From FEN-1219 sp963744305 (GTDB taxonomy: Bacteria > Pseudomonadota > Gammaproteobacteria > Steroidobacterales > Rariloculaceae): a DNA stretch of 64,000 bases. The notes under the pieces are model-generated. The model was not told where the DNA came from. It searched no databases and worked only from the letters and a program-made list of their open reading frames with translations. The stretch is taken from NCBI GenBank assembly GCA_963744305.1, contig CAVUTF010000004.1, positions 186,001 to 250,000 of the forward strand, in the 5' to 3' direction. The translations under genes and the position numbers were made by a program. Below are positions 19,762-31,515 of this stretch, piece by piece. Every line of letters begins with the position of its first letter. Position 1 is the stretch's first letter.

Positions 19762-20481
19762 TCAAAGATGACCCTTTTTAGCGACCTGCTCGCGCACGAA
19801 CAGCAGCGATCTCCCGAAAGCGAGCCGCGCGTCGGACGCACTGAAGCTTTGGCGATCCTCGCAGTTGAAACCGTGCCCGGCTCCCGGGTAAACGTGCACG
19901 ACGGCTTGCGCCTGAGCTTTCTTGATCTTGTCGATGTCGGCGACCGGAATGGCCTGATCCTGGTCGCCGAAGTGATACATGATCGGACACTTCGGCCGCT
20001 TGTCGAGCATCTTCGCGACGCCGCCGCCGTAGTAGGAAACGGCGGCATCGATCGTAAGTTCGCTCGCGGCGACGTGCGCCACGGTGCCGCCCCAACAAAA
20101 ACCGACGACCGCGCAGCCGCCGGCGGCGCGAACGTGCGCGATAGCGGCGTCGACGTCGGCGAGCGTGCTCGGCCATTGCAGCTCACTCATGTAGGCTCTG
20201 CCGGCTTGCACTTCGGTGTACGGGAGCACGATGCCGCGCTTGATGCGGTCGAACAGCGCGGGCGCGATCGCGTGATAGCCGGCCGCCGCGTACTCGTGCA
20301 CCACGCGCTTGATGTGATCGGTGATGCCGAAGATTTCCTGCACGACCACTATGCCGCCGCGCGGCGTGCCCACGGGCTCCTCGACATACGCGTCGAGCTC
20401 GTGCCCATCGGCCGCTTTCAAGCGAATCATTTTCTTCTCGAAGGGGTCATTCTCGAACGGGTCAGGCACGGTGCCTGACAC
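19762..20481 (-). CDS. Dienelactone hydrolase family protein
   Basis: 239 residues from ATG 20481, but ATG 20430 (222 residues, GAGAAG just upstream, MIRLKAADGHELDAYV) is more likely the original start, because the extra N-terminus (MSGTVPDPFENDPFEKK) is encoded by a hairpin and a 15-nt tandem repeat. The alpha/beta-hydrolase nucleophile is Cys in CAVVGFCWGGTVAHVA, with Asp in YHFGDQDQAIP and His in YPGAGHGFNCEDR, the classic Cys-Asp-His triad. E of VVVQEIFGITDHIKRV is also conserved. Dienelactone hydrolases open lactones in ring-cleavage pathways, but many relatives have other substrates. It is the last gene after DUF4175 on the same strand. Confidence 0.88.
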   Translation of the reverse strand: MSGTVPDPFENDPFEKKMIRLKAADGHELDAYVEEPVGTPRGGIVVVQEIFGITDHIKRVVHEYAAAGYHAIAPALFDRIKRGIVLPYTEVQAGRAYMSELQWPSTLADVDAAIAHVRAAGGCAVVGFCWGGTVAHVAASELTIDAAVSYYGGGVAKMLDKRPKCPIMYHFGDQDQAIPVADIDKIKKAQAQAVVHVYPGAGHGFNCEDRQSFSASDARLAFGRSLLFVREQVAKKGHL

Positions 20482-20492
20482 CGTGCTTGACC
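20435..20492. repeat. GGGTCA-type compound repeat: 15-bp tandem repeat plus hairpin
   Basis: 20435-20449 and 20450-20464 are direct repeats (TTCTCGAAGGGGTCA against TTCTCGAACGGGTCA, 14 of 15 identical). They run into an inverted repeat, GGTCAGGCACGGTG (20460-20473) against CACCGTGCTTGACC (20479-20492), 13 of 14 paired with a 5-nt loop. Another TGACCCC follows at about 20500. The unit lies between the DUF4175 stop and the dienelactone hydrolase core and resembles the arms of the 8755-8840 palindrome. A REP/RAYT-type origin is inferred. Confidence 0.7.
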
Positions 20493-20508
20493 CCGAGCCT
20501 GACCCCGC

Positions 20509-23500
20509 CTACTGCGCTTGGGACTGGCTCAGCTTGCGGAAGTATTCGGCGACCGCGTCCTCGTAGCCTTGCGCGATTTGCGCGGGAGCCTCGGCACGCA
20601 CAGCCGAGCTTTCGCTCGCGTCATTCGCGCTCGCGAGCTTGAGCTCGAGTTGCTCCGCGAGATTCACGAGCGCTTGGAACTCTTCCTCGATGAGCTCGGG
20701 ATTGCCCGTGAGGCTGCCGCGTAGCGCCTCCCCGAGCTCCCTTATCGCGCGCAGCTCCTCTTCCGTGAGACCTTCGGCACGCAGCCGATTGCCGAGCGTC
20801 AGGAGATCGCGCGACGCGTTCGTGAGCTGATCGCGCGCTTGGTCGATCGTCTCCGGGTTCTGCCAGTTCGCCAGATTGCGCGGATCCCACACGCCGCCAA
20901 GCAGCGGGTCGTAGAAGCCGCCCGGACCGCCGTACGGCCCGTTGCGCGGCCCGAACGCGCCACCGCGGAAGTTGCCGCCTGCCTGTTGGCCGCCGTTTTG
21001 CGCGCCGCCCTGCTGACCGCCCCCCTGCTGATTTGGATTGTTGCCGGCTTGCTGGCCCTGGCCGTCTTGGCCTTGCTGGCCGTCTTGGCCGCGCTCCAGC
21101 TGCTGCTGCTGCAACTGCTGTTGCTGCTGCTGCGTGAGCTCCGCGAGCTGGCGGCGCAACGACTGCAGCTCCGCGACGAGCTCGGCATTCGGATCCGGTT
21201 CGAACTGCTCGCCGGCTACCGCTTCCTGGTTCGCGAGCTCCTGCGCCGCCTCCGTGTTGCGCTGCAAATCGCGTAACGCCGACGTCGTGACCGACTCCGT
21301 CCCAGCCACTTGGGCGCTCTGGCCGCGGCGAATCGCCTCCGCGCCGTAGCCCAAACGCGCGCTCGTCTGCTGGGCCTGCAACTCCGCGAGCGCATCGCGC
21401 AGCTCCTGGCTCGCGCCCGGTGTCTGATCGCGGAACTGCTGTGCGACCCGCTCGATGTCGCGCTCGAGCGCCTCGAGCTCTTGTTGGAGCGCGTCTTTGC
21501 GCTCGGCGAATTCCTGCGCCTGATCGTCGGGCAGCCCGCCGCTGCGGCGGCCGCTGCGCAGGCTCGGATTGTTTGCGTTGTCGCGCAGCGCCTCTTGGAG
21601 CTCCTGCGCGACGCGCCGCTGCTCCTCGTAGACCTGCTCCGAGCGCTCCGCGAGATCGGAGTACGCCTCGCCGACGGCTTCCTGGCGCTGCGCCGTGAGC
21701 TGCTCGAGCGCCTGCTGCAATTGCCGCCGCGCCTGCTCGATCGCGCGCCGCGCCTGTTCGGGGTCCATGTTCTGGCCCTGCGAGCCGGCCCGATTCATGT
21801 TCTCGAGCGCCTGGTTCAGCTGCGCAATCGCCTGATCCGTCTGCGAGCCTTGGCCTTGGCCCTGGCCTTGCTGGTCGCTCTGCGCCTGCTGGCCGCCTTG
21901 CCCTGCTGCTGCTGGCCCTGTTGCTGCCCCTGTTGCTCGCCCTGCTGCTGTTGTTGCTGCTGCGCTTGCGCGAGCTGCTGCTGCATCTGCTCGAGTTGGC
22001 GCTTGAGCTCCTCGGTCTCGCGGCGCAGCGACTCCTGCTGCCACCGCTCCTGCTCCGTCAGGCCGTTGCGGCGATTCGCCTGGTTCGCGAGCGCCTCCTG
22101 GCGGCGCGCGAGCTCCTGCAGCTTCGCAATCGCCTCGTCGACCTGCTGCTCGGGCGAGTCGAACGCGACCGGCGCCTCCGTCTCGTACTGATTCTTCTCG
22201 AGGTCCATCTCGAGCTCGAAGAGCTCGCTCAAATCCCGTCCCGCCATGCCGCCGCCACCGCCGCCGCCCTGCTGGAACGCGACCTGGATATCGGTGAACA
22301 CGGACTCGGCCCGCAACAAGTGCTGCAGCGCCTCCTGCTCGGGGGGCACTGCGTTGTCGAGCTCGATGTCGGCGAGCCGCTCCGCCGCGGGCCCCATCGC
22401 AGTGGCGGCCTGCTCCAACGCCTGGACGAACTGCTGGATGCGCTCATCGACGCCCGTGAGCTGCCGGGCGCGCGCGCGGCTTGCGAGCGTGCGGGCCTGC
22501 TCGGCGAGCGTGCGCTGCAGGTCGGCCAACATCTGCGAGTTGTCGTGGAGCTGCTGCTCGTCGAGGTAGCTCGACGTGCCCTCGGTGCGCTCGCGGATCA
22601 AATTCCAGGTGGCGACCAAGATTTCCTTTTGGCGCCGCGAGATCTCGTCCTGCTGCTGTCCGCCGCCGCCACCGCCGCCGCCGCCGGCCGTCGCCTGGCT
22701 GAAGCTGCGATCGAACGGCTGCACCTCGACGAAGAACAAGTCGGTCTGCACCTCGCGGCCGCGATCCTCGGCGACCGCGTAGTAAGAAATGACGTCGCCG
22801 GGCTCCAGAGTGCGCTCCTGCGGCGCTCGCCGCCGTCGGCGCCCGCGGGCGACTGCTCGGCAGGCGCTGCCGGCTCCTCTTGGACTTGCGCGGGCCGAGG
22901 CCGCCGCACACGAAACTCCTCGATGCCGTTCGGGCCGACCCGGAACGGGCTCAAGTTCGTGGGTTCTTGCGCCCGCACGTTACTGATTTGGCGTACCGGC
23001 TGCTTCATGTTCTCGAGGAACAGCGTCTCCTCGCCGGTTGCCTGATTGCCCTCGACCGGCAACGGCGCGGTCTGCCACTCGCCGCCGTTCACGGAATAAC
23101 GCACCTCGACCTTGTCGAGGCCGAAGTCGTCGCTCGCCTCGACGCGCACCAGGACTTCCTCGATGTTGCTCGCGCGCCAGTCGCGCCCGGGCTTGACCAC
23201 CTTGACGACCGGTTTGTTGTCCGGCGTCACGGAGATCAGATAGTCGTCCGTGACCTTGACGGCATCGTTGTTGAACAACGTCGAGACGAAGTACTCGCCT
23301 TCTTTCGTGACCTCGAGCGTCGCGGTGCTGACGTTGCCGTTGGCCTCCATCGCGACGCGCTCGCCGTTCGCGACGAGCTCGGGCGCGTTCAACGGCTGAT
23401 CGGTCTGAAGCTCGACCGTGACCTGCGTGCCCTCGACCGCCGTGATGTCGCTGCCCGGATCCTCGATCAGCGGCTCGAGCTTCGTCCAATTCGGATAGTG

Positions 23501-24355
23501 GTACGTGAGCTTGATGTTCGAGATCCGCGGCAGGTCGACGACCTCCACGGCGTACTCGGGACTGCGCACACCCGCAGCGGTGACGTAATAGCGCAGCGGC
23601 TCGCGCACGGCAAAGAACGTGAAATCGAAGGCGTCGCCCTGCGCGCTGTCCATCGGCGCGCTCTCCCAATTGCCGCCTTCGGCGAACAGCGCGTACACCT
23701 CCATCGACGTCGGATCGAAGCCTTCGGCCTGTGCCTCGATCGTGAGGTCACCCCCGCGCCGTACGGTGCCGTCGCCCGGCAGCACAGCGATCCGCTGCGG
23801 CGGCAGCGTGTCCGAGAACAGCCAGCCGGCCCACAGATGCCGCACGCCGTAGCGCCAGTTGTCCGGCCCAAAAGCGGCGAACCAGACGAGCGCGCCTACT
23901 GCGAGCACGGCCAGCGCCGTCGGAACCGAAATTTGCCGCGACGGAATCTTGAGCGCCACCGGGATTCGGCGCGCGAGCTTCAGCGCGTCCTCGGCGAGCA
24001 GCGTCAGGAACGGCGTCGGCCTGTCGGAATGCGTGAGCCCATCGTAGGTCTCGAGGCGTCCGTTGAAATCCGGTGCGCGCCGCTCGATGTCGCCGATGCC
24101 GCGCGTGCGCTTCAACGACCGCAGCGGCCGCGCGACCAATGCGATCGCAATGCCTGCGAGCAGCAGCGCGAGCACGGTGCGGGCGCCGTAGATGAAGTCC
24201 GGATCGAACGCGCGGCGAGTGCCGATGTAGACGGCCACCAACGTGACTGCCAGGGCGACGGCTGTGAGCACTGCGGCGCCGCGCGCGACGATCAGCGAGC
24301 GCAGGCGGCGTCGGAACTCTCCGAGATAGGCTTCGAGCTGTGACTGTGCAGTCAT
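20509..24355 (-). CDS. DUF4175-family giant membrane-anchored coiled-coil protein (two frameshifts)
   Basis: About 1281 residues when breaks near 22815 and 21905 are bridged. Residues 20-50 and 58-78 are membrane helices, with a third near 150-170; a large presumably periplasmic part follows with Ig-like sheets (LPRISNIKLTYHYPNWTKLE, VEASDDFGLDKVEVRYSVNGGEW). The C-terminal 700 residues are long Gln/Glu/Ala/Arg-rich coiled coils with poly-Gln runs and Gly-rich linkers; a CCG-rich tract at 22660-22687 encodes nine glycines. The end is FYDPLLGGVWDPRNLANWQ and helical segments. The start ATG overlaps the BatA-like stop (ATGA). DUF4175 proteins typically accompany MoxR/DUF58/vWA genes. A structural or scaffold role in the envelope is inferred; the biochemical function is unknown. 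Confidence 0.85.
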
Positions 24356-26348
24356 GCGGCGATCCCTCTGCGTACCCTAAGATGCCAGTTTCCCACCCAG
24401 GATTCCACGACTGCGATCAGCAGCAGCGCGATGAGCAGCCACGGTCCTAGCGGGCTCGGGACGCTTGCGTCCTCCACGGTCGCAACGCCGGTCGAGGTCT
24501 GATTCTCGACGGGAGCGCCCAAGCCTCTCCATCGTTCGACCGTCGCGGCGTCCGTTGGTGTCAAGTCCGACTCCCGCGGATCAAAGTTCACGGCGACGAG
24601 CTCGGAGCTGCCGCCCCCGACGACCTCGTAGAAACCGATCTGCTCGAGCAGCACGTCGTCGCCGGCACCGCCCAGGCCCAAGGCCGGCTCGCCCTGCGGG
24701 TCGAAGATCTGCCCACCGGCCAACCCGAGGGCGCGTACCGCAAGGGTGCTGCCGAGCTCCGCTTCGCTCGTGAAGCCCGCGCCGCCCAGGAGGTGGTTCG
24801 CAAGCCCGGCCATGAACGGCACGAACACCGGTTGCACCGGCAGATCATTCCACTCCCGGTCGAGCGAGGATGTGAACAGCAGCACGCGCCCCGCGCCGAG
24901 CAGGCGCTCGATCAAGAGCGGCGCGCCGTCGTCGAGGCTGATCAGGACGCGATCCTCCGCCGCGGGCTCGACGGCCCACATAGCGGTTGAAACGCGCGCT
25001 GCGCAGCTCCTCGACCCCCCGCAGGGCAGGATGGGTGCTATCGAGCTCGCCGATGGCGATCGACGCGTCCGAGCGCAGGCCGACGGCGCTCGCGCGCAAC
25101 GTCTGGCCGCCGACCGGGACCGTCGTGAGCCCCGTCGAGCGTTGGCCCAACGCCAGGAACACGGCGCCGCCCGCTTCAACATAATCCCGCAGCGCCGCTG
25201 CGTCGCCGTCGCTCAAGATCCCCGCGTCCGTCACGACGACGAAGCTGTGATCGGTCAGCGGGCGCTCTGTCAGACCAGTGGGCGCCACGTTCTGCGGAGT
25301 CAAAGCGAGCGTCGCGAGCGTGCCGATCGCGGAGCTCGTGTACAGCGCGCCACGACCGTCCGGGTCGTTCGCGACGACGAGCACGGAGCGCGGCTCCGGC
25401 CGCTTCAGCGCCAAGTAGCGCTCATCGTCCGCGGCGAGGTCGTCGTTCGGCGTGAGCGTCACCGTGACGCGATTGCTGCCGGGCTCGAGCTCGAGCGCCG
25501 CGAAACGCGCTTGGCCGCGGCCGCCGGCCGGAATTGCAAGCGTCTGCTCGTCGATCGTGCGCCCATCCAACGACAAGGTCAGCGTCTTCTCCTCGTCGTC
25601 CTTCGCGAAGCTGCGCACGCTCGCTTCGAGCTCGCCCGTGAGCGCGGAGCCGCCGAAGCTGTCGATCGCCCAATTGTCGGCCTGCCCCGCGGCGACGTCG
25701 TGAATCCTGATCTCCGCCGCGCGCCGGGGCGCGAGCTCGGCAAAGCGCGTCGGCAGGCTCGTCTGCTGCACATCGGTGACGAGGTCCAGAACGACGGGCA
25801 GCTCTGAGCCGCGCAGCACGCCGTCGATCGAACGCATGAGCTGACCGTAGTCGATCCGAAAAACGCCGGGCTCGGCCGCCGCGAGCGCCTGGCGCAGCAC
25901 GGTGGCATCGTTCGTCGGCGCGCCCAGCACCTCTACGCTACGGCCCGCGAGCACTACCTGGCCGCGGTCCTCGGCTCGAAGGTCGTCGATCACGTCGCCG
26001 GCCGCATCCAGCGCCCGCTGCCCAACGGTCGTCGTAGTTCATCGAGGCCGAGCGGTCGAGCACGATCACGTGGAGCTGCGCATCGGCGCTGTCTCCGGCC
26101 TGCGGCGTGCGCCACAACGCGGGCTGCGCGAACGCAAGCGCGAGCAGCACGAGCACGCCGATCCGCAGCGCGAGCAGCAACAGATACTGCAGCTTCTTCG
26201 CGAGCACGCGGCGCGGCTCGCCGGGCTCCAAGAACATCAGCGAGCTGAAGCGCTGCTTGTTCGGATTGTCCGACGACAGCCGATGCAGCCAGAGCGGCAA
26301 GCCGATCGCGAGAATGCCGAGCAGGAACGCGGGCGCGAGCAAGCTCAT
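24352..26348 (-). CDS. BatA-like N-terminal membrane protein with vWA and glutamine-amidotransferase-like parts (two frameshifts)
   Basis: About 665 residues when breaks near 26030 and 24975 are bridged. Residues 1-25 and 57-78 are membrane helices with PLWLHRLSSDNPNKQRFSSLMFLEPGEPRRVLAKKLQ, the aerotolerance-regulator N-terminal (BatA) signature. Then comes a vWA-like strand with VIVLDRSASMNYDDR (DxSxS). The middle has sheet-rich domains and SVLVVANDPDGRGALYTSSAI, a GATase-like fold. A final helix, GPWLLIALLLIAVVESWVG, anchors the C-terminus. It starts 1 nt after the DUF58 stop and overlaps DUF4175. It probably works with DUF58 as a MoxR client or adaptor. Confidence 0.83.
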
Positions 26349-26349
26349 C

Positions 26350-27255
26350 TCAGCCTCGCCGCTGCCTGAACAGCAGATAGTTGCGCAGAACCTGGTCGAG
26401 CGGCTCGGTGACGTTGACGAGCTGGTAGTCGGCGCCGGCTTTCAGCGCCGCCGTCTTGAGCGCGCTCACGTGCGCTTGGATCCGCTGCCGGTACAAGGAG
26501 CTCATGTAGATCGGCGACACCTCCATCGTCTCGCCGGTCTCCATGTCCTCGAGCAGCGCGGATTCCTTGAGCACCGGCGTCAGCTCCTGAGGATCGAGCA
26601 GCTGGAACAGGATCACGTCGTGACCTTGGTACGCAAGCGGCTGCACGCTCTTCAGGAGCGCGTCGGGGTCGCAGTAGAAATCCGAGATCACGGCGACGAG
26701 GCCGCGGCCTTTCTCGATCTCGCGGAACCGCTCGAACGGCATGCTCATGTCCGTGCCGGTGCCGGGCTGGGCGCGGTCGATCGCATGCAGAACGCCGCTG
26801 AGGCGCCCCACTCGCGCGGACGCGGGTCGATGCTCGCGCACCTTGTCGTCGAACACGATGAGACCGACGGCGTCGTGCTGGTGCGCGGCGAGATAGGCGA
26901 GCGTGGCCGCGAGATACTTCCCGTACGTAAGCTTGGTGATCTTGCCCGAGGCAAAGCCCATCGACGCGCTCGCGTCGAGCAGCACCACGAGCCGCGTATT
27001 GGTCTCGCCGATGTAGCGCTTGATGTACGTGCGCTCGGTGCGCGCGTAGACGTTCCAATCGACGAACCGCGGATCGTCGCCTTCCGAGTACGCGCGGTAC
27101 TCCCGGAACTCCTGGCTGAAGCCGAAAAACGGCGAGCGATGCATGCCCGTCAGAAATCCCGTGACGACGGCGCGGGCCACGAGCTCGAGATTCGCGAGCC
27201 CCGAGAGCGTCTCGGGACGCAAGAGATGCTGGGTGCCCGCCGTCCCTGCGCCCAT
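26350..27255 (-). CDS. DUF58 domain protein (vWA-like MoxR partner)
   Basis: 301 residues, cytoplasmic. The DUF58 signature is EFREYRAYSEGDDPRFVDWNVYARTE. After it a vWA-type metal site is visible: VVLLDASASMGF (DxSxS) with later T of GTGTDMSMPFERF and D of VAVISDFYCDPDALL. DUF58 proteins are almost always encoded beside MoxR ATPases and are thought to bind MoxR through the vWA part. MoxR lies 9 nt upstream and the BatA-like gene starts 1 nt downstream. No frameshift. Confidence 0.92.
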   Translation of the reverse strand: MGAGTAGTQHLLRPETLSGLANLELVARAVVTGFLTGMHRSPFFGFSQEFREYRAYSEGDDPRFVDWNVYARTERTYIKRYIGETNTRLVVLLDASASMGFASGKITKLTYGKYLAATLAYLAAHQHDAVGLIVFDDKVREHRPASARVGRLSGVLHAIDRAQPGTGTDMSMPFERFREIEKGRGLVAVISDFYCDPDALLKSVQPLAYQGHDVILFQLLDPQELTPVLKESALLEDMETGETMEVSPIYMSSLYRQRIQAHVSALKTAALKAGADYQLVNVTEPLDQVLRNYLLFRQRRG

Positions 27256-27264
27256 CGGTACGCT

Positions 27265-28301
<1,037 letters not shown>

Positions 28302-28305
<4 letters not shown>

Positions 28306-30608
28306 CGTACTATCTCCAATAACAACTGTTGGGCTTCCCTGTAATGCGGGGCGATTTCCAGAGCATACAACAGATGCTCGCGGCTTCGAGTTCGGTCCTG
28401 TAGATCGAAATAGGCTCTCGCCAGCTGGTAGTGCGCGGCGGCCTGATCGTGCGGCTTCATCGCGAGCAGCGCCTCGAACTCGGTCACCGCGCGGCGCGGC
28501 TGGCCTGCGGCGAGCAGCCGGTCGCCGAACTCCGCATGCACCTCTTGGCGCAGCGGCGCAACCATCAACAGATCGTCGTACACGTCGATCGCCGCCGCAG
28601 TCTGTTGTTCCGCGTCGAACGAGCGGGCGAGCTCGAGCAACGCATCGGGGTCGTGGCCGCCGAAGCGATGGTATTCCTCCAACGCCGAAGTCATGAGCTC
28701 GGGCTGGTCCAGCTCGCGATGCGCGCGCGCCTTCACGAGGTACGCGCTGCCCTCGTCGACGTACTCGGGAAACAGCGCGATCGCGCGCTCCGCCGCATCG
28801 ACCGCGTCCTGCCACGCCTTGTTGCCGAAGCTCTCGTGCGCGGCTTGCTGGGCTTCCTGCCAAGTGTCGAGCCGCCCGAGCAGCTCGCCGAACTCGCCTT
28901 GCAGGTACGCCGCGAAATCCTCGTCGAACTTCTCGGCCGAAATCCCGAGCGCGCCTGCAATCGCGGCAGCCGTATCTTTGCCCTGCCCGTACAGGTCGAG
29001 CATTCCTTCGAGCGCCTCCTGTCCGAACCGCGCGGCGATGTACTCGCAGATCAACCCGGCCTGCATGTACGAGACGATGACCTGGGCATCGTATGTAGGC
29101 CGAATGAAGCCGCGATCGAGCTCCGCGACCGGTAGCAGCTTGTCCTCCTTCATCGCCTCGAAGATCGGCAGCGGCATGTGCCGGCCCGCGAGCGGCCCCG
29201 TGCTCCACTCCTCGTATACCGAGACGCCTTCGCTGAACCAGCGCGGCACGAGATGGGCGGTGGCCTCGAGCGTGAACACGTGAGCCATCTCGTGCCACAG
29301 AGTCGTGCCCCAGTGAAAGTCGGAGTCCGCGCGGCCGGAAGGGCTGTCCATCGTGACGAGATGACCGAACGTCACGCCGAGCAAGGGGATGCCCGGCAGC
29401 CCGGACGTGCGGACCGCGAAATCGTCGTGCTCGGGGAAGAGCTCCACGACGACCGGCTCCTTGAGCTCGAAACCGTAACGCTGCGTGTACGCTGCGATGC
29501 TGCGCTTCACGAGATCGAGCACGTAAGGCTCGAGCACCGGCGCGTCGTCCTTGTGCAGCCGCAGGATCACGCCCGCGTCGCGCGCCGCCGGCGCCGCACC
29601 GTCGCCCTCACCCGAGTTCGGCGGCGGCATGTGGGTGAGCACAACGAAGTTGTCGAAGCTGTCGATCAGGCGCAACGTGTTCACGATCGGCGCGCTGAAC
29701 GGATCGCCGCGGTACGCGATCGCAAGGTGCTGCTGCGCTTCGGCGATCTTGTTCTCGCGCAGCAAGTTGATGCCGAGCTCCGCGTGCGCCGAATACAGAT
29801 CGGGCTCGATCTGCACGGCGCGCTGCAGGAGCTCGATAGCCTCGCGATAGCGCCGCGTGATCACATAGAAGTGCGCCGGCGTCGCGTAGATCTCTCCGTA
29901 GCTCTTGTTATAGTCGAGCGCGCGCTGCGTCCACGGGCTGTCCGTGACTCCGCGCAGCAGGTCCGCGGAAGCCTTGAGCGCATAGATCTCGAGCGGCGGT
30001 AGATCCTGCTTCTCGGCGATCGCGAGCGCCTTGTCGAGCTCCTCGTCGCCCGCGTCGATCGCGCCGTCCTCGAGGCTCACCTGCGCGAGCAACAGGTGCG
30101 CTTGCAGGCTGTCCTCCGGCGCGCCGTCGACGACTTCAGCGATCCATTCCCGGGTCTGCTCCTCGAAGCGGCCGGCGGCAACCCTCGCAAGGCCGAGCTT
30201 CGCCGGCGCGTAGCTCTCGTCGATCTCGAGCGCCTCTTGAAACAGCTGCACCGCCTCGTTGTCCTGATGCGTCGCGAGGTACACCTCGCCCCAGCGCACC
30301 CGCAACGCCGCGTCCTCGGGAAACATCTTCACGGCCTCTTGGAAGAAACCGTTCGCGGCGCGCACGTCGCCTGCGCTGCGCGCCGCGTCCGCCTTGATGC
30401 GCAGATCGGTGCTGCCGGCCACGAGTGTTTGGAAGCACGTCCGCGCGGCCGCCCCCTCGCCGCGATATGCCATGCGGTCGCAGGTCACGAGCTCGGGCGC
30501 GCGATCCCGCGAGTACTCGAGCGTCAAGCCGAAAGCGCCCGCCGGCACGCCGAGCATGGCCGTCACGCACGCCGCGAGTCCGGCAGGCAAGGCGCGGCGC
30601 GCGGCCAC
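28302..30608 (-). CDS. TPR-repeat protein with peptidase MA-like (HExxH) metallopeptidase domain
   Basis: 768 residues from GTG at 30608, which shares its G with the upstream TAG stop (TAGTG) and has GGCGGAGG just before. Residues 1-26 are a signal peptide. TPR-like repeats run over about 50-330 (AKLGLARVAAGRFEEQT, EAIELLQRAVQIEPDLYSAHAELGINLL). Residues about 340-560 form a gluzincin domain: the zinc site is TLWHEMAHVFTLE and the third ligand region is RWFSEGVSVYEEW. More TPRs follow (AVTEFEALLAMKPHDQAAAHYQLARAY). It is a predicted periplasmic or outer-surface metallopeptidase that may process partners held by its TPRs. It ends on the MoxR start codon. Confidence 0.87.
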
Positions 30609-31515
30609 TAACGGCCCTCCGCCTTGTCGATCTGGCCCTGCACGGTCGCAAGCTGCACGAGCAGGGTCTGCAGCTCGTTCAAATACGCATCGGGCTGCCA
30701 TCTGCTCGCGCTTCGCGCGCAGCGCCTCGATCTCCCCTTCTAGGCGCGCGACCTCGGCTTCGAGGCCCTGAGCCTGCGGCGTCTGCGGGGCCGTGCGCGC
30801 GGTGAGGCGCGCCACGTTGAAACGCCCCGCCGCGGAGCCCACGAGCTGCGGATGCTCCGTCGCGAGCAAGCCCTCCGACTCGAAGCTGTCGGCCACGCTG
30901 CGCGACGCAAAGTCGTAGGCCTCCTGTGCGCTGATGACACCATTCTTATTAATATCCGCCGCGTCACTCGACAGCGCCGCCGCCCAGTGTTCCGCGAACC
31001 GCGTCGCGTTGCGCTCGAAGCCGCTGCGCGTCGCCGTGATCACGGTGCGGCCGTCCGCGGCCCAGCTTTCGAGCACGGCCCCGCTCGCGCTCGTGGCGTT
31101 CACGATGAGCTGCGAGCGCGCGGGCACGCCGGCGAGCAGCGCCCCGAGCGCTTCGCCGTCGATGTCGGGACCGGGCAAATTGAGCTTGTAGGCCTCGCCG
31201 TCGTAGCTGCCGTGCCCGACGAGGAATACGGCTAGCGTGTCGGCCGCCTTGACCTTGCCCGTGAGGTCCGTGAGCGCCTTTTCGAGCGCTTCGCGTGTGG
31301 CGCCCTCGCCCGTCAAGACGGCGACGCGCGCCTGATTGCCGGTCGTGCGGCGGGCCGCAGCAGTGAGCGCAGTGATCTGCTCGTCGAACTGCTCTTGGTA
31401 TTTCGGTTGTCCGCCCAACCCGCCCACGATCAGGTAATAGCTCTCGGCGTGCGCCGCGCCCGCCGCAAGCGCAATCGCCGCCAGCGACGAGCGCGCGCGA
31501 GAGAGCAGGTGTCAC
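30608..31515 (-). CDS. C13/caspase-like exported protein with EF-hand loop, probably lacking catalytic Cys (frameshifted)
   Basis: About 300 residues. The probable start is GTG 31515, overlapping the upstream stop (GTGA), with a break near 31495; the signal peptide (SSLAAIALAAGAAHA) lies in the next frame. LIVGGLGGQPKYQEQFDEQ leads into a caspase-like core with AVFLVGHGSYDGEAYKL, whose His is in the catalytic position. At the Cys position there is IVNATSASGAVLESW, with Thr/Ser instead, so peptidase activity is doubtful. An EF-hand-like loop DINKNGVISAQE follows. The C-terminus is a coiled coil (LEAEVARLEGEIEALRAKREQM). A second break near 30705 precedes the natural end QGQIDKAEGR. It lies between the vWA protein and the TPR metallopeptidase. 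Confidence 0.72.

Noticed and set aside
20839..22191. Long plus-strand frames rich in Leu/Arg opposite the DUF4175 gene
   Set aside because: They are antisense readings of CAG/GCG-rich coiled-coil codons, with no start context or family features.
22660..22687. CCG-rich tract as a CRISPR-like or regulatory repeat
   Set aside because: It is a simple microsatellite coding for polyglycine inside DUF4175, with no spacers.
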